DNA of 42,690 nt, from NCBI GenBank assembly GCA_013823485.1, contig PNMF01000011.1:1-42690 (forward strand), written 5' to 3'. Every line of letters begins with the position of its first letter. The stretch's first letter is position 1. The notes under the pieces were generated by a model. The model worked only from the letters and a program-made list of their open reading frames with translations. It was not told the DNA's origin and made no database searches. Shown here in pieces: positions 26,747-35,421 of the stretch. Source of the stretch: Comamonadaceae bacterium (GTDB lineage Bacteria > Pseudomonadota > Gammaproteobacteria > Burkholderiales > Burkholderiaceae_C). Made by a program: the position numbers and the translations under genes.

Positions 26747-27808
26747 TCACCGCGGAAGCATGCTGTGCAGCGGGGTCGGCATGGGCCGGCTGCGACGGTT
26801 CACCGGAATGCTGGGCAGGCGCTGGACGAACTCGGCGGCAGCACGTGGCCAGGCAAACGCCAGCGCATGGGCATGCACCTGCCGGCGCGGCTGCCGCAGG
26901 GCAGCGTGCCAGGCGGCCAGCAGGTCGTCGTCCAGCGCACCGCCCTCCCCGGCCACCCGCTGCAGCGGGCCATCCACCGGGCGCGCGGCCACCGGCGTGC
27001 CGCAGGCCATGGCCTCCAGCACCACGCGGCCGGCGCCGTCCTGCCGGCCGGGATAAACCAGCACGTCGGCTGCCTGGTAGATGCGGACCAGCTCGTGGCG
27101 CGGCAGCACGCCGAGCCAGTGGACGTTGGGGTGGCGCTGCCGCAGGGCGCGCGCCTGCGGGCCCTCGCCGCACACCAGTTTGCTGCCGGGGACATCCAGC
27201 TCCAGAAACGCCTCGACCTCGCGCTCGTGCGTGACAGGGCCGACATACAGGCTCACCGGCCGGGCCAGCGGCCCCAGTCCGCGGTCGGTCAGCGGCGGGT
27301 CGGCCAGCTTGAACAGACGCGTGTCGACGCCGGTGGACCAGTCGTGCAGGCCGGTCCAGCCCAGGTCGTGCAGGCGGCGCAGCAGGGCCGGGCTGCTCAC
27401 CAGCACCGCGCTGCTGGGGCGGTGAAACTTGCGCATGAGTGCATCGGCCCAGCCCAGAGGCCAGCGGGCGCGCTCGTGCAGCCAGCCCGCCACATCGCTG
27501 TGGCAGGCACTCGAAAACGGCCAGCGGCGGCGCAGGCAATGGCGTCGGGCCGCCCAGCCCAGCGGCCCCTGCGTGGCAATGTGCACCGCGTCCGGCCGGG
27601 CTTCGTCCATCAGGCGGCGCAGGCGCTCGCCCGGCCAGGCCACCCAGCGCGGCGCACCGGCCCCCAGGGGCAGGCAGGCAAACGAGCCGGGCTGCACCAC
27701 CGTCACCGAATGGCCGATCTGCTGCAGCTCGCGGGTGAGCTCCACCAGCAGGTGACCCACGCCGTGGTCGTGGGTCTGCCAGATGTCGGTGACGATGAGG
27801 ATGCGCAC
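26747..27808 (-). CDS. GT4-type glycosyltransferase (possible glycolipid synthase)
   Basis: 353 residues from GTG 27808, 4 bases after the upstream acyltransferase stop. The N-terminal Rossmann half begins MRILIVTDIWQTHDHGVG. The C-terminal half holds the nucleotide-sugar site: VCGEGPQARALRQ, then WLGVLPRHELVRIYQAADVLVYPG, and GAGRVVLEAMACGTPVAARP. The first acidic residue of the usual EX7E motif is replaced by the Gln-Asp-Gly stretch before GAGRVV, as in the TDTFG-type subgroup linked to glycolipid synthesis. It is a retaining family-4 enzyme without membrane helices, probably peripheral. Between an OlsB-like acyltransferase and ppk, a role in phosphorus-free membrane lipids is likely, but the sugar and acceptor are unknown. 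Capsule or exopolysaccharide synthesis is the alternative. Confidence 0.85.
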   Translation of the reverse strand: MRILIVTDIWQTHDHGVGHLLVELTRELQQIGHSVTVVQPGSFACLPLGAGAPRWVAWPGERLRRLMDEARPDAVHIATQGPLGWAARRHCLRRRWPFSSACHSDVAGWLHERARWPLGWADALMRKFHRPSSAVLVSSPALLRRLHDLGWTGLHDWSTGVDTRLFKLADPPLTDRGLGPLARPVSLYVGPVTHEREVEAFLELDVPGSKLVCGEGPQARALRQRHPNVHWLGVLPRHELVRIYQAADVLVYPGRQDGAGRVVLEAMACGTPVAARPVDGPLQRVAGEGGALDDDLLAAWHAALRQPRRQVHAHALAFAWPRAAAEFVQRLPSIPVNRRSRPMPTPLHSMLPR

Positions 27809-27812
27809 CGGG

Positions 27813-28649
27813 TCAGGTTCCCAGGAAGTGCCGCCGGTAGCGCGAGGGCAGATCGGCGATGCGCATGAACATGGGCAGATCGGCGGCGTTGAAGTCCGGG
27901 TCCCAGGCCGGCGGGCCCAGCACCTTGGCGCCCAGCCGCAGGTAACCCTTGATCAGGGCCGGCGGCTCCACATCGAGGCTGTCGTCGAGCTGCTCCACCG
28001 GCAGCGGCAGGCGCGGCCGCACATGGAAATCGATCGGCGCCAGATGGGTGCGGCTGACCTGCCGCCAGATGCTGGCCGCTGCATGTCCGCCGCCCACGCG
28101 GCCGTGCGGGCCTTCGTGGTGCATGGGGATGCTGGCGCAGCCGATCATCATGTCCAGCCGGTTGTTCACCATGAACCCGGCCAGCGCACCCCACAGGGCC
28201 ATGATGACGCCGCCATGGCGGTGGTCGGCGTGCACGCAGCTGCGGCCGAGCTCCACCATGCGCTCGCGCACGCCGCGCAGGCGGGTGAGGTCGAACTCGG
28301 TGTCGCTGTAGGTGCTGCCCACGCGGCGGGCCTGGGCCGGGGTGAGCACCCGGTAGGTGCCGACCACCGCCCGGGTGGCGGTGTCGCGCACCAGCAGGTG
28401 TTCGCAGTAATCGTCGAACAGGTCGATGTCGTGGCCCGGCACCGTGACCGGCAGGCGCGCGCCCATCTCCTGGGCGAACACCTGGTACCTCAGGCGCTGC
28501 GCTTCACGAACTTCGTCCAGATGCCGCGCCCAGGCCACCTCGATGCCGGCCACCGGGCCCGCAGGCGTTGCCAGCGGGCGGGGATGAAGTGACCCCCGAG
28601 GCCAGGCAGCTGGCGACAGGTCGAGCGTGGGGGTGGGCAGTTCCTTCAT
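27813..28649 (-). CDS. OlsB-like N-acyltransferase (GNAT/hemolysin-like)
   Basis: 278 residues. The core matches the ornithine-acyl-ACP N-acyltransferase family: EAQRLRYQVFAQEMGA, DLFDDYCEHLLVRD, VVGTYRVLTPAQA, YSDTEFDL, VELGRSCVHADHR, and MMIGCASIPM. OlsB moves a 3-hydroxyacyl chain from ACP to ornithine, the first step of ornithine lipids, which replace phospholipids when phosphate is scarce. OlsA is not in this window. ATG 28649 follows an AGGAG ribosome site; upstream ATGs (for example 28685) lack one. It is the first gene of the operon with the GT4 enzyme and ppk, behind an 11-bp-phased repeat like a Pho-box array. Another amino acid or amine acceptor remains possible. Confidence 0.85.
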   Translation of the reverse strand: MKELPTPTLDLSPAAWPRGSLHPRPLATPAGPVAGIEVAWARHLDEVREAQRLRYQVFAQEMGARLPVTVPGHDIDLFDDYCEHLLVRDTATRAVVGTYRVLTPAQARRVGSTYSDTEFDLTRLRGVRERMVELGRSCVHADHRHGGVIMALWGALAGFMVNNRLDMMIGCASIPMHHEGPHGRVGGGHAAASIWRQVSRTHLAPIDFHVRPRLPLPVEQLDDSLDVEPPALIKGYLRLGAKVLGPPAWDPDFNAADLPMFMRIADLPSRYRRHFLGT

Positions 28650-28707
28650 GGCAGGCTCCTGGGCGTGGGTCGTTTTCTCAGGCATGCCGGGCAGTTTGTC
28701 CGCCAGC

Positions 28708-28748
28708 CGTGACCATCTCATGGCAGTCACATGACTTTCATGTGACGC
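28708..28748 (-). promoter_or_regulatory. Four-unit 11-bp-phased Pho-box-like array with embedded palindrome
   Basis: Reading the minus strand from 28748, GTCA, GTCA, GCCA and GTCA recur exactly every 11 bases. The 7-base units are GCGTCAC, AAGTCAT, CTGCCAT and TGGTCAC, each a partial match to the PhoB unit CTGTCAT/C. The first two units also sit in a perfect palindrome at 28726-28746 (GTCACATGA, three bases, TCATGTGAC), so another dimeric regulator could bind there. CAAACT lies about 9 bases after the last unit as a weak -10. It lies 60 bases before the OlsB-like start. Confidence 0.5.
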
Positions 28749-28779
28749 CCGCCAGGGTGGCGTCGGCGCTGCTGCCAGA

Positions 28780-29382
28780 ATGACGGCCATGACGCCGCTC
28801 GACCTCACCTGCCACCCCGCCAGCCCTGCCCCGGTGCCGCTGGGCGTGCGGGTCGGGCTGGAGCGCAGCGGATCGCTGCTGACCTTGCTGTGGCGTGTCC
28901 AGGCCGATCCGGCGAGCATCGTCTGGCCGGCGCCGCAACCCGCCGGCCCGGCCGACGGCCTGTGGCAGCACACCTGTTTCGAGGCCTTCATCCGCCGCGA
29001 CGACGGCTCGCCAAGCTATACCGAGTTCAATTTTTCGCCGTCGGGCCAGTGGGCCTGCTACCGGTTCGCAGCCGAGCGTGAACGCGAAAGCGAAAACCAG
29101 CGAGAAGGCGAGAGCGCTCCGGCCGCCGCCCGGCCCGATGCGCCGGTGCTGCGGTTCCAGCCCCTGATCGACGGCGCCCAGCTGGTGGCCCAGCTGACCC
29201 TGCCCGACCCGCCCGACGACGACCACCCCGGCTGGCGCATCGGCCTCACCGCCGTGGTCGAGACCGCCGGCGGCCCGCTGTGCTGGTGGGCCCTGCACCA
29301 CCCGGCACCCCGACCGGACTTCCACCACCCCGGCGGTCATGTGCTGCGCCTGCCGGCCGACCGCCCGCTCCGATCCTTTTGA
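28780..29382 (+). CDS. DOMON-like domain protein of unknown function
   Basis: 200 residues from ATG 28780; ATG 28789 (197 residues) is equally possible and no strong ribosome site separates them. The sequence fits small beta-sandwich proteins annotated DOMON-like in betaproteobacteria: LLTLLWRVQAD, LWQHTCFEAFIR, YTEFNFSPSGQWACYRF, then WRIGLTAVVE, CWWALHHPA and PDFHHPGGHVLRL. There is no signal peptide. DOMON domains bind haem or sugars in other proteins, but no ligand residue can be assigned here. A short Glu/Arg/Ser-rich stretch near residues 100-115, encoded by purine-rich DNA, breaks the domain and looks like an expanded loop. It precedes the NamZ-like gene by 20 bases and is probably cotranscribed. 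Confidence 0.75.
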   Translation: MTAMTPLDLTCHPASPAPVPLGVRVGLERSGSLLTLLWRVQADPASIVWPAPQPAGPADGLWQHTCFEAFIRRDDGSPSYTEFNFSPSGQWACYRFAAERERESENQREGESAPAAARPDAPVLRFQPLIDGAQLVAQLTLPDPPDDDHPGWRIGLTAVVETAGGPLCWWALHHPAPRPDFHHPGGHVLRLPADRPLRSF

Positions 29383-29402
29383 TCCCTCTGCCCTCCTCTC
29401 CC

Positions 29403-30623
29403 ATGTCCACTGCTCCCCTGCGCTTCGGCATCGAACGGCTGATCGACGAACCCGAACTGCGCCGTCCGCTGCAAGGCCGGCGGGTCGCCCTGCTGGCGCA
29501 CCCGGCCTCGGTCACCCGCGACCTCACCCACAGCCTGGATGCGCTGGCCGCCCTGCCCGACATCCGCCTGAGCGCCGCCTTCGGACCGCAGCACGGGTTG
29601 CGCGGCGACAAGCAGGACAACATGGTCGAGTCGCCCGACTTCACCGATCCGCGCCTGGGCATACCGGTGTTCAGCCTGTATGGCGAGGTGCGCCGCCCCA
29701 CCGACGCCATGATGGACAGCTTCGACGTGCTGCTGGTCGACCTGCAGGACCTCGGCTGCCGCATCTACACCTTCATCACCACGCTGCGGTATGTGCTGGA
29801 GGCGGCTGCCCGCCATGGCAAGGCGGTCTGGGTGCTGGACCGGCCCAACCCCGCCGGCCGCCCGGTCGAGGGCACGCTGCTGCAGCCGGGCTGGGAGAGC
29901 TTCGTGGGCGCCGGCCCCATGCCCATGCGGCACGGCATGACCATGGGCGAGCTGGGCCACTGGTTCATCGCGGAGCTGGGGCTGGAGGTCGAGTACCAGG
30001 TCATTGCCATGGCCGGCTGGCAGCCCGAAGCCGGCCCCGGTTTCGGCTGGCCGCAGGGCGAACGCAGCTGGGTCAATCCGAGCCCGAATGCGCCCAACCT
30101 GTCCATGGCGCGGGCCTACGCCGGCACCGTCATGCTCGAAGGCACCACGCTCAGCGAGGGACGCGGCACCACCCGCCCGCTGGAACTGTTCGGCGCCCCC
30201 GACATCGACACCACCCGGCTGCTGGCCGACATGCGCCGCATCGCTCCGCAGTGGCTGCAGGGCAGCGTGCTGCGCCCCTGCTGGTTCGAACCCACTTTCC
30301 ACAAACATGCGGGTCGGCTGTGCGCCGGCGTGCAGATCCATGTCGAAGACCCGACCCACTACGACCACGCCGCCTTCCGGCCCTGGCGGCTGCAGGCGCT
30401 GGCCTTCCGTGCCATCCGGCTGCAGCGGCCGGACTACCCGCTGTGGCGCGACTTCCCCTACGAATACGAACACGACCGGCTGGCCATCGACCTCATCAAC
30501 GGTGGCCCGGTGCTGCGGGAGTGGGTGGACGACCTGGCGGCCTCAGCCGATGCGCTGGAAGCTGCCGCCGCGCGCGACGAGGCGGCCTGGGTGGCCAACC
30601 GCCAGCGCTTCCTGCTCTATTGA
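29403..30623 (+). CDS. DUF1343 / NamZ-like family protein (putative exo-N-acetylmuramidase)
   Basis: 406 residues covering the whole DUF1343 domain: GRRVALLAHPASVTRDL, AFGPQHGLRGDKQDN, SLYGEVRRPTDAMMD, VDLQDLGCRIYTF, VWVLDRPNPAGRPVEG, MRHGMTMGELGHW, PSPNAPNLSMARAY and TLSEGRGTTRPLELFG. Characterised relatives (NamZ, GH171) release MurNAc from the non-reducing end of peptidoglycan fragments. Two oddities stand out. There is no signal peptide, unlike the secreted enzymes I recall, so it may act on recycled fragments in the cytoplasm. The FGPEHG segment I associate with the family reads FGPQHG here. ATG 29403 begins the domain directly. Its stop overlaps the convergent acetyltransferase gene by 7 bases. 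Confidence 0.85.
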   Translation: MSTAPLRFGIERLIDEPELRRPLQGRRVALLAHPASVTRDLTHSLDALAALPDIRLSAAFGPQHGLRGDKQDNMVESPDFTDPRLGIPVFSLYGEVRRPTDAMMDSFDVLLVDLQDLGCRIYTFITTLRYVLEAAARHGKAVWVLDRPNPAGRPVEGTLLQPGWESFVGAGPMPMRHGMTMGELGHWFIAELGLEVEYQVIAMAGWQPEAGPGFGWPQGERSWVNPSPNAPNLSMARAYAGTVMLEGTTLSEGRGTTRPLELFGAPDIDTTRLLADMRRIAPQWLQGSVLRPCWFEPTFHKHAGRLCAGVQIHVEDPTHYDHAAFRPWRLQALAFRAIRLQRPDYPLWRDFPYEYEHDRLAIDLINGGPVLREWVDDLAASADALEAAAARDEAAWVANRQRFLLY

Positions 30624-31114
30624 GCGGGGCCGATCCATTTCTGCATGAACTCGGCCGTGCCCATGGCCGGGTCCAGCTGGTAACCCGCGTAGCCCAGACG
30701 CCGGTACAGCGCCAGCGCGGACGTGTTGCCGGACAGCACCTCCAGCGTCATCTTCACCGCACCGCGCTGCAGCGCGACGGCTTCGGCCTCGAGCAGCATC
30801 AGCCGGGCCACACCGCGGCCACGGTGGCTGGCCAGCACGGCCACGTCGTGCACGTTCACCAGCGGCCGGCACTTGAAGGTCGAGAAACCTTCGATGCAGT
30901 TCACCAGCCCGACCGGCTGATCGCCATCGAACGCCAGGATGCTGTAGGCCTGCGGACGGGCCGCCAGCTCGGCCACCAGATGGGTGCGGGCGTATTCGCC
31001 AAGCGCCTCGCTGCCGCCCGCCGGGTCGCGGGCATAGGCGTCGAGCAGATCGACCACGGCGCGGGCATCGGCGGGGCTGGCGTAATCGGCCAGCCGCACG
31101 GTCAACTCGGCCAT
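30617..31114 (-). CDS. GNAT-family N-acetyltransferase
   Basis: 165 residues with the GNAT acetyl-CoA-binding core: VHDVAVLASHRGRGVARLMLLEAEAVALQRG (the R/Q-x-x-G-x-G/A turn is RGRGVA), preceded by ILAFDGDQPVGLVNCIEG and followed by VLSGNTSALALYRRLGYAGY. The acceptor cannot be inferred; small molecules, antibiotics or protein N-termini are all possible in this family. It starts 2 bases before the glmM stop context (gap 31115-31116), so it is the last gene of the folP-glmM-GNAT group. It overlaps the NamZ-like gene by 7 bases at the 3' end. Confidence 0.88.
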   Translation of the reverse strand: MAELTVRLADYASPADARAVVDLLDAYARDPAGGSEALGEYARTHLVAELAARPQAYSILAFDGDQPVGLVNCIEGFSTFKCRPLVNVHDVAVLASHRGRGVARLMLLEAEAVALQRGAVKMTLEVLSGNTSALALYRRLGYAGYQLDPAMGTAEFMQKWIGPAQ

Positions 31115-31116
31115 GC

Positions 31117-32451
31117 TCAGCCCGCCTGCACCGCCGCCACCAGACGCTCCGCGCAGGCGCGGGCCTGGTGTGCGTCCCGGGCTTCCACCATCACCCGCAG
31201 CAACGGCTCGGTGCCGCTGGCGCGGATCAGCACCCGCCCGGCGTCGCCGAGCTCGGCTTCCACCGCGCGTGTTTCGTCCTGCAGCCGCTGGTTGGTCTTC
31301 CAGTCCTGCCCGGGCTGCAGCCGCACGTTGAGCAGGGTCTGGGGGAACAGGGTCACGTCGCTCAGCAACTCTGCCATGGTGCGGCCGCTGTCGACACAGG
31401 CGTGCAGCACCTGCAGGGCCGAGACCAGACCGTCGCCGGTGGTGTGGCGGTCGAGCACCAGCAGATGGCCCGAACCTTCGCCGCCCAGAATCCAGCCCTG
31501 CCGCTCCAGCTCTTCGAGCACGTACCGGTCGCCCACCCTGGCCCGCACGAACTTCACGCCACGCGCCTTGAGGGCCACCTCGACCGCCATGTTGGTCATC
31601 AGCGTGCCGATGACGCCGGGCACGTCTTCATCGCGGGCAAGGCGGTCGGCGGTCATCAGGTAGAGCAGCTCGTCGCCGTTGAACAGGCGGCCATGGCGGT
31701 CGACCATCTGCAGCCGGTCGGCGTCGCCATCGAGCGCCACGCCGTAGTCGGCCTGATGCTGGCGCACCGCCTCGACCATGGCCTCGGGATGGGTGGCGCC
31801 CACACCGGCGTTGATGTTGAGCCCGTCCGGGTGGCAGCCGATCTTCACCACCTCGGCGCCCAGCTCGTGGAACACCGCCGGGGCAATGTGGTACGCCGCG
31901 CCGTGGGCGCCGTCGACCACGATCTTCAGGCCCTTGAGGCTCAGGCTGTTGGGCACGGTGCTCTTGCAGAACTCGATGTAGCGCCCGGCGGCATCGTCCA
32001 GCCGGCGGGACTTGCCCAGCTCGGCGGCGGCCACCCACACCGGCGGTTCTTCCAGGGCGGCCTCCACCGCCAGCTCCCAGGCATCGGGCAGCTTGGTGCC
32101 CTGGGCGCTGAAGAACTTGATGCCGTTGTCGGCAAACGGGTTGTGGCTGGCGGAAATCACCACACCCAGGCTCGCGCGCTGGGCGCGGGTGAGGTAGGCC
32201 ACCGCCGGGGTCGGCACCGGGCCGAGCAGCACCACATCCACCCCCGCCGAGTTGAAGCCGGATTCCAGCGCAGCCTCCAGCATGTAGCCGGAAATGCGGG
32301 TGTCCTTGCCGATCAGCACCGTGGGGTGTTTTTCGGTGCGCCGCAGCACCCGCCCCACCGCATGGGCCAGGCGCAGGACGAAGTCGGGCGTGATCGGGGC
32401 TTGCCCCACGGTGCCCCGGATGCCGTCGGTGCCGAAATAGGTGCGGGCCAT
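31117..32451 (-). CDS. glmM: Phosphoglucosamine mutase
   Basis: 444 residues, the normal length. The N-terminus [12 protein letters not shown] is diagnostic. The phosphoserine loop [14 protein letters not shown] places catalytic Ser at 102. The metal loop is [13 protein letters not shown], the sugar-binding loop [11 protein letters not shown], and the phosphate-binding loop [14 protein letters not shown]. It interconverts glucosamine-6-P and glucosamine-1-P for UDP-GlcNAc, peptidoglycan and lipopolysaccharide. It lies 25 bases after folP, the common folP-glmM order of proteobacteria, and 2 bases before the GNAT gene. Confidence 0.98.
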   Translation of the reverse strand: MARTYFGTDGIRGTVGQAPITPDFVLRLAHAVGRVLRRTEKHPTVLIGKDTRISGYMLEAALESGFNSAGVDVVLLGPVPTPAVAYLTRAQRASLGVVISASHNPFADNGIKFFSAQGTKLPDAWELAVEAALEEPPVWVAAAELGKSRRLDDAAGRYIEFCKSTVPNSLSLKGLKIVVDGAHGAAYHIAPAVFHELGAEVVKIGCHPDGLNINAGVGATHPEAMVEAVRQHQADYGVALDGDADRLQMVDRHGRLFNGDELLYLMTADRLARDEDVPGVIGTLMTNMAVEVALKARGVKFVRARVGDRYVLEELERQGWILGGEGSGHLLVLDRHTTGDGLVSALQVLHACVDSGRTMAELLSDVTLFPQTLLNVRLQPGQDWKTNQRLQDETRAVEAELGDAGRVLIRASGTEPLLRVMVEARDAHQARACAERLVAAVQAG

Positions 32452-32476
32452 GTGCAGTCTCCTCCTTGTTGTCGGG

Positions 32477-33313
32477 TCAACCGCGCATTATCGCGGCCTG
32501 CCAGACCCGCAAGGCGTCCACCGTGGCGCGCACATCGTGCACCCGCACCACGCGCGCGCCGCGGTCCACCGCGAGCACCGCCGCCGCCAAGCTGGCAGCC
32601 AGCCGGTCGGCCGGCACCTCCTGCCCGGTGACCGCACCCAGCGACGATTTGCGGGACCAGCCGGCCAGCACCGCAAAACCGGCATCGAGCAGCGGACGCT
32701 GGCCCTCGATCAGGCTGAAGTTCTGTTCCACCGTCTTGCCGAAGCCCACACCCGGGTCCAGCACGATGCGGTCGCGTTGCACGCCGGCTGCCATCAAGGC
32801 AGCGGCCCGCTGCGCCAGGAAGTCGGCCACCGCGCCCACCACATCGCCCGCCATGGGCGCCACCTGCATGGTCTGCGGATCGCGGTGCATGTGCATCAAG
32901 CAGACCCCCGCACGCGGATGGGCTGCCAGCACCTGCAGGGCGTCGCCCCGGCGCAGCGCCCAGATGTCGTTGACGATGTCGGCGCCGGCATCCAGCACCG
33001 CTCGCATCACCTCGGGCTTGTAGGTGTCCACCGACACCGGCACACCCAGCGTCACCGCGCCCTGCACCACCGGCAACACCCGGGCGAGCTCTTCCTCCAG
33101 CGCCACCGCCGGGCTGCCCGGGCGGGTGGATTCACCGCCGATGTCCAGCAGGTCGGCCCCCTCGGCCAGCAACTGCTCGCAGTGGGCCAGCGCCGCTGCT
33201 GTGCCGGCATGCCGGCCGCCGTCGGAAAACGAGTCGGGCGTCACATTGACGATGCCCATCACGCGCGGGCGGCTGAGGTCGATGTCGAAACGGGCGGTCG
33301 TCCAGCGGTTCAT
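32477..33313 (-). CDS. folP: Dihydropteroate synthase
   Basis: 278 residues. Family signatures are [16 protein letters not shown] (pterin loop 1), [58 protein letters not shown] and [10 protein letters not shown], with the C-terminal RVVRVHDV. It condenses p-aminobenzoate with the pterin diphosphate and is the sulfonamide target. ATG 33313 begins [12 protein letters not shown]. An in-frame ATG at 33355 would lie within the ftsH terminator and is rejected. It lies just after that terminator, so its expression needs read-through or an unseen promoter. Confidence 0.97.
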   Translation of the reverse strand: MNRWTTARFDIDLSRPRVMGIVNVTPDSFSDGGRHAGTAAALAHCEQLLAEGADLLDIGGESTRPGSPAVALEEELARVLPVVQGAVTLGVPVSVDTYKPEVMRAVLDAGADIVNDIWALRRGDALQVLAAHPRAGVCLMHMHRDPQTMQVAPMAGDVVGAVADFLAQRAAALMAAGVQRDRIVLDPGVGFGKTVEQNFSLIEGQRPLLDAGFAVLAGWSRKSSLGAVTGQEVPADRLAASLAAAVLAVDRGARVVRVHDVRATVDALRVWQAAIMRG

Positions 33314-33324
33314 GTTCTTGTATG

Positions 33325-33352
33325 CCAAAAGAAAACGGGGCCGAAGCCCCGT
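33325..33352 (-). terminator. Intrinsic terminator of ftsH with UUCG loop
   Basis: ACGGGGC and GCCCCGT form a 7-bp stem around a TTCG tetraloop on the minus strand, followed by TTTTCTTTTGG. It lies 22 bases after the ftsH stop and 12 bases before the folP start, so it separates ftsH from folP-glmM. Confidence 0.88.
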
Positions 33353-33374
33353 CATGGTGTGATCGTCAATCCGC

Positions 33375-35288
33375 TCAGGCAGCGGTGGGCGAGGGATCGG
33401 TGGACACCGCCGGGGTGCCGCCGTCGCCACCACCCACCGAGGGGTTGCGCGGCGTCCAGTCCTTGGGCGGACGGGGCGGCTTGCCGGCCATGATGTCGTC
33501 GATCTGGTCGGCGTCGATGGTTTCCCATTCCAGCAGGGCCTTGGCCATGGCATGCATCTTGTCGGCATGCTCCTCGATCAGGTCGCGCGCCAGCTTGTAC
33601 TGGGTGTCGATGATGCGGCGCACCTCGGCGTCGACCTTCTGCATGGTCTGTTCGCTCATGTTGGTGGTCTTGGTGACCGAGCGGCCCAGGAACACTTCAC
33701 CTTCGTTCTCGGCATACACCATCGGGCCCAGGGCATCGGTCATGCCGTAACGCATCACCATGTCGCGGGCGATGGTGGTGGCACGCTCGAAGTCGTTGCT
33801 GGCGCCGGTGGTCATCTGGTTCATGAACACCTCTTCCGCGATCCGGCCACCGAACAGCATGCTGATCTGGTTCAGCATGTATTCCTTGTCGTAGCTGTAA
33901 CGGTCTTGAGAAGGCAGGCTCATGGTCACGCCCAGCGCGCGGCCGCGCGGGATGATGGTGACCTTGTGCACCGGGTCGCACTTGGGCAGCAGCTTGCCGA
34001 TCAGCGCGTGGCCGGACTCGTGGTAGGCCGTGTTGCGACGCTCTTCCTCGGGCATGACCATGCTCTTGCGCTCGGGGCCCATGAAGATCTTGTCCTTGGC
34101 CTTCTCGAAGTCCTGCATCTCCACGACGCGGGCGTTGCGGCGGGCGGCCATCAGCGCGGCTTCGTTGCACAGGTTGGCCAGGTCGGCACCGCTCATGCCG
34201 GGCGTGCCCCGGGCAATGATGGAGGCGTTGACGTCGGTGCCCAGCGGAACCTTGCGCATGTGCACATTGAGGATCTGCTCACGGCCCCGGATGTCGGGCA
34301 GGGTCACATAGACCTGGCGGTCGAAACGGCCCGGGCGCAGCAGGGCGGCGTCCAGGATGTCCGGGCGGTTGGTGGCGGCCACCACGATCACGCCCAGGTT
34401 GGTCTCGAAGCCGTCCATCTCGACCAGCATCTGGTTGAGGGTCTGCTCGCGTTCGTCGTTGCCGCCGCCCAGTCCGGCGCCACGCTGGCGGCCGACCGCG
34501 TCGATCTCGTCGATGAAGATGATGCAGGGAGCGTTCTTCTTGGCGTTCTCGAACATGTCCCGCACGCGGGCAGCGCCCACGCCGACGAACATTTCCACGA
34601 AGTCGGAGCCCGAGATGCTGAAAAACGGCACCTTGGCTTCACCCGCAATGCCCTTGGCCAGCAGCGTCTTGCCGGTGCCCGGAGGGCCGACCAGCAGCAG
34701 ACCACGTGGAATGCGACCGCCCAGCTTCTGGAACTTCTGCGGGTCTTTCAGGAAGTCGACGACCTCCTTTACCTCTTCCTTGGCCTCGTCGCAACCCGCG
34801 ACGTCGGCAAAGGTGACGGTGTTGTTGTTCTCGTCGAGCATGCGGGCCTTGCTCTTGCCGAAGCTGAAGGCTCCGCCCTTGCCGCCGCCCTGCATCTGGC
34901 GCATGAAGTAGATCCACACGCCAATCAGCAGCAGCATCGGGCCCCAGCTCACCAGCAGCGTCATGAGCAGCGAACCCTCTTCGCGGGGGCGCACATCGAA
35001 CTTGACGTTGTTGTTGATCAGGTCGCCCACCAGACCGCGGTCCAGGTAGGTGGCTGTGGTGCGGACGCGACGGTCGTCCTGGGTGATGGCGACGATTTCG
35101 GTGCCACCGGCACCTTCCTGGATGGTCGCGCTCTTGATGCGCTGGGCCTTCACCTCATCCAGAAATTCGGAATAGCCCATGTAGCCCGCGCCTGCGGTGC
35201 TTCGGCTGTCGAACTGCTTGAAGACGGTGAAAAGCACCATGGCGATGACCATCCACACGGCGATTTTCGAAAACCACTGGTTGTTCAA
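33375..35288 (-). CDS. ftsH: ATP-dependent zinc metalloprotease FtsH
   Basis: 637 residues. Two membrane helices (about 9-24 and 108-128) flank a periplasmic domain. The AAA module has Walker A GPPGTGKT at 201-208, Walker [16 protein letters not shown], and the second region of homology [19 protein letters not shown]. The zinc protease motif HESGH is at 423-427 ([10 protein letters not shown]). It degrades misfolded membrane proteins and regulators such as LpxC and sigma-32. The start codon is TTG (35288) with AGGAG upstream; the N-terminus [18 protein letters not shown] matches the family, so the rare start is probably real. A sigma-32-like promoter precedes it. rlmE lies 133 bases upstream on the same strand. 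Confidence 0.98.
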   Translation of the reverse strand: MNNQWFSKIAVWMVIAMVLFTVFKQFDSRSTAGAGYMGYSEFLDEVKAQRIKSATIQEGAGGTEIVAITQDDRRVRTTATYLDRGLVGDLINNNVKFDVRPREEGSLLMTLLVSWGPMLLLIGVWIYFMRQMQGGGKGGAFSFGKSKARMLDENNNTVTFADVAGCDEAKEEVKEVVDFLKDPQKFQKLGGRIPRGLLLVGPPGTGKTLLAKGIAGEAKVPFFSISGSDFVEMFVGVGAARVRDMFENAKKNAPCIIFIDEIDAVGRQRGAGLGGGNDEREQTLNQMLVEMDGFETNLGVIVVAATNRPDILDAALLRPGRFDRQVYVTLPDIRGREQILNVHMRKVPLGTDVNASIIARGTPGMSGADLANLCNEAALMAARRNARVVEMQDFEKAKDKIFMGPERKSMVMPEEERRNTAYHESGHALIGKLLPKCDPVHKVTIIPRGRALGVTMSLPSQDRYSYDKEYMLNQISMLFGGRIAEEVFMNQMTTGASNDFERATTIARDMVMRYGMTDALGPMVYAENEGEVFLGRSVTKTTNMSEQTMQKVDAEVRRIIDTQYKLARDLIEEHADKMHAMAKALLEWETIDADQIDDIMAGKPPRPPKDWTPRNPSVGGGDGGTPAVSTDPSPTAA

Positions 35289-35325
35289 AGGCAGCTCCTG
35301 TTGGACCTCACGGTCCGGGTATCAC

Positions 35326-35353
35326 ATTTGTGGCTCATTCTAGGTCTTTCAAG
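35326..35353 (-). promoter_or_regulatory. Possible heat-shock (sigma-32) promoter of ftsH
   Basis: CTTGAAA at 35353-35347 is a full match to the sigma-32 -35. Thirteen bases later CCACAAAT (35333-35326) partly matches the CCCCATnT -10. The predicted start lies about 30 bases before the TTG. E. coli ftsH belongs to this regulon. The -10 match is weak. Confidence 0.33.
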
Positions 35354-35421
35354 GCCGCGTGCCTGCCACCAGCCCTGAGCCTTTGTCAATCATGGGGTTA
35401 GCCTTTTTTGAAGGCGCTGCC

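Noticed and set aside
35395-35420. Terminator after rlmE (GCCTT...AAGGC with A-run)
   Set aside because: Only a 5-bp stem, and the A-run lies in the loop on the transcribed strand; there is no T-run after the stem.
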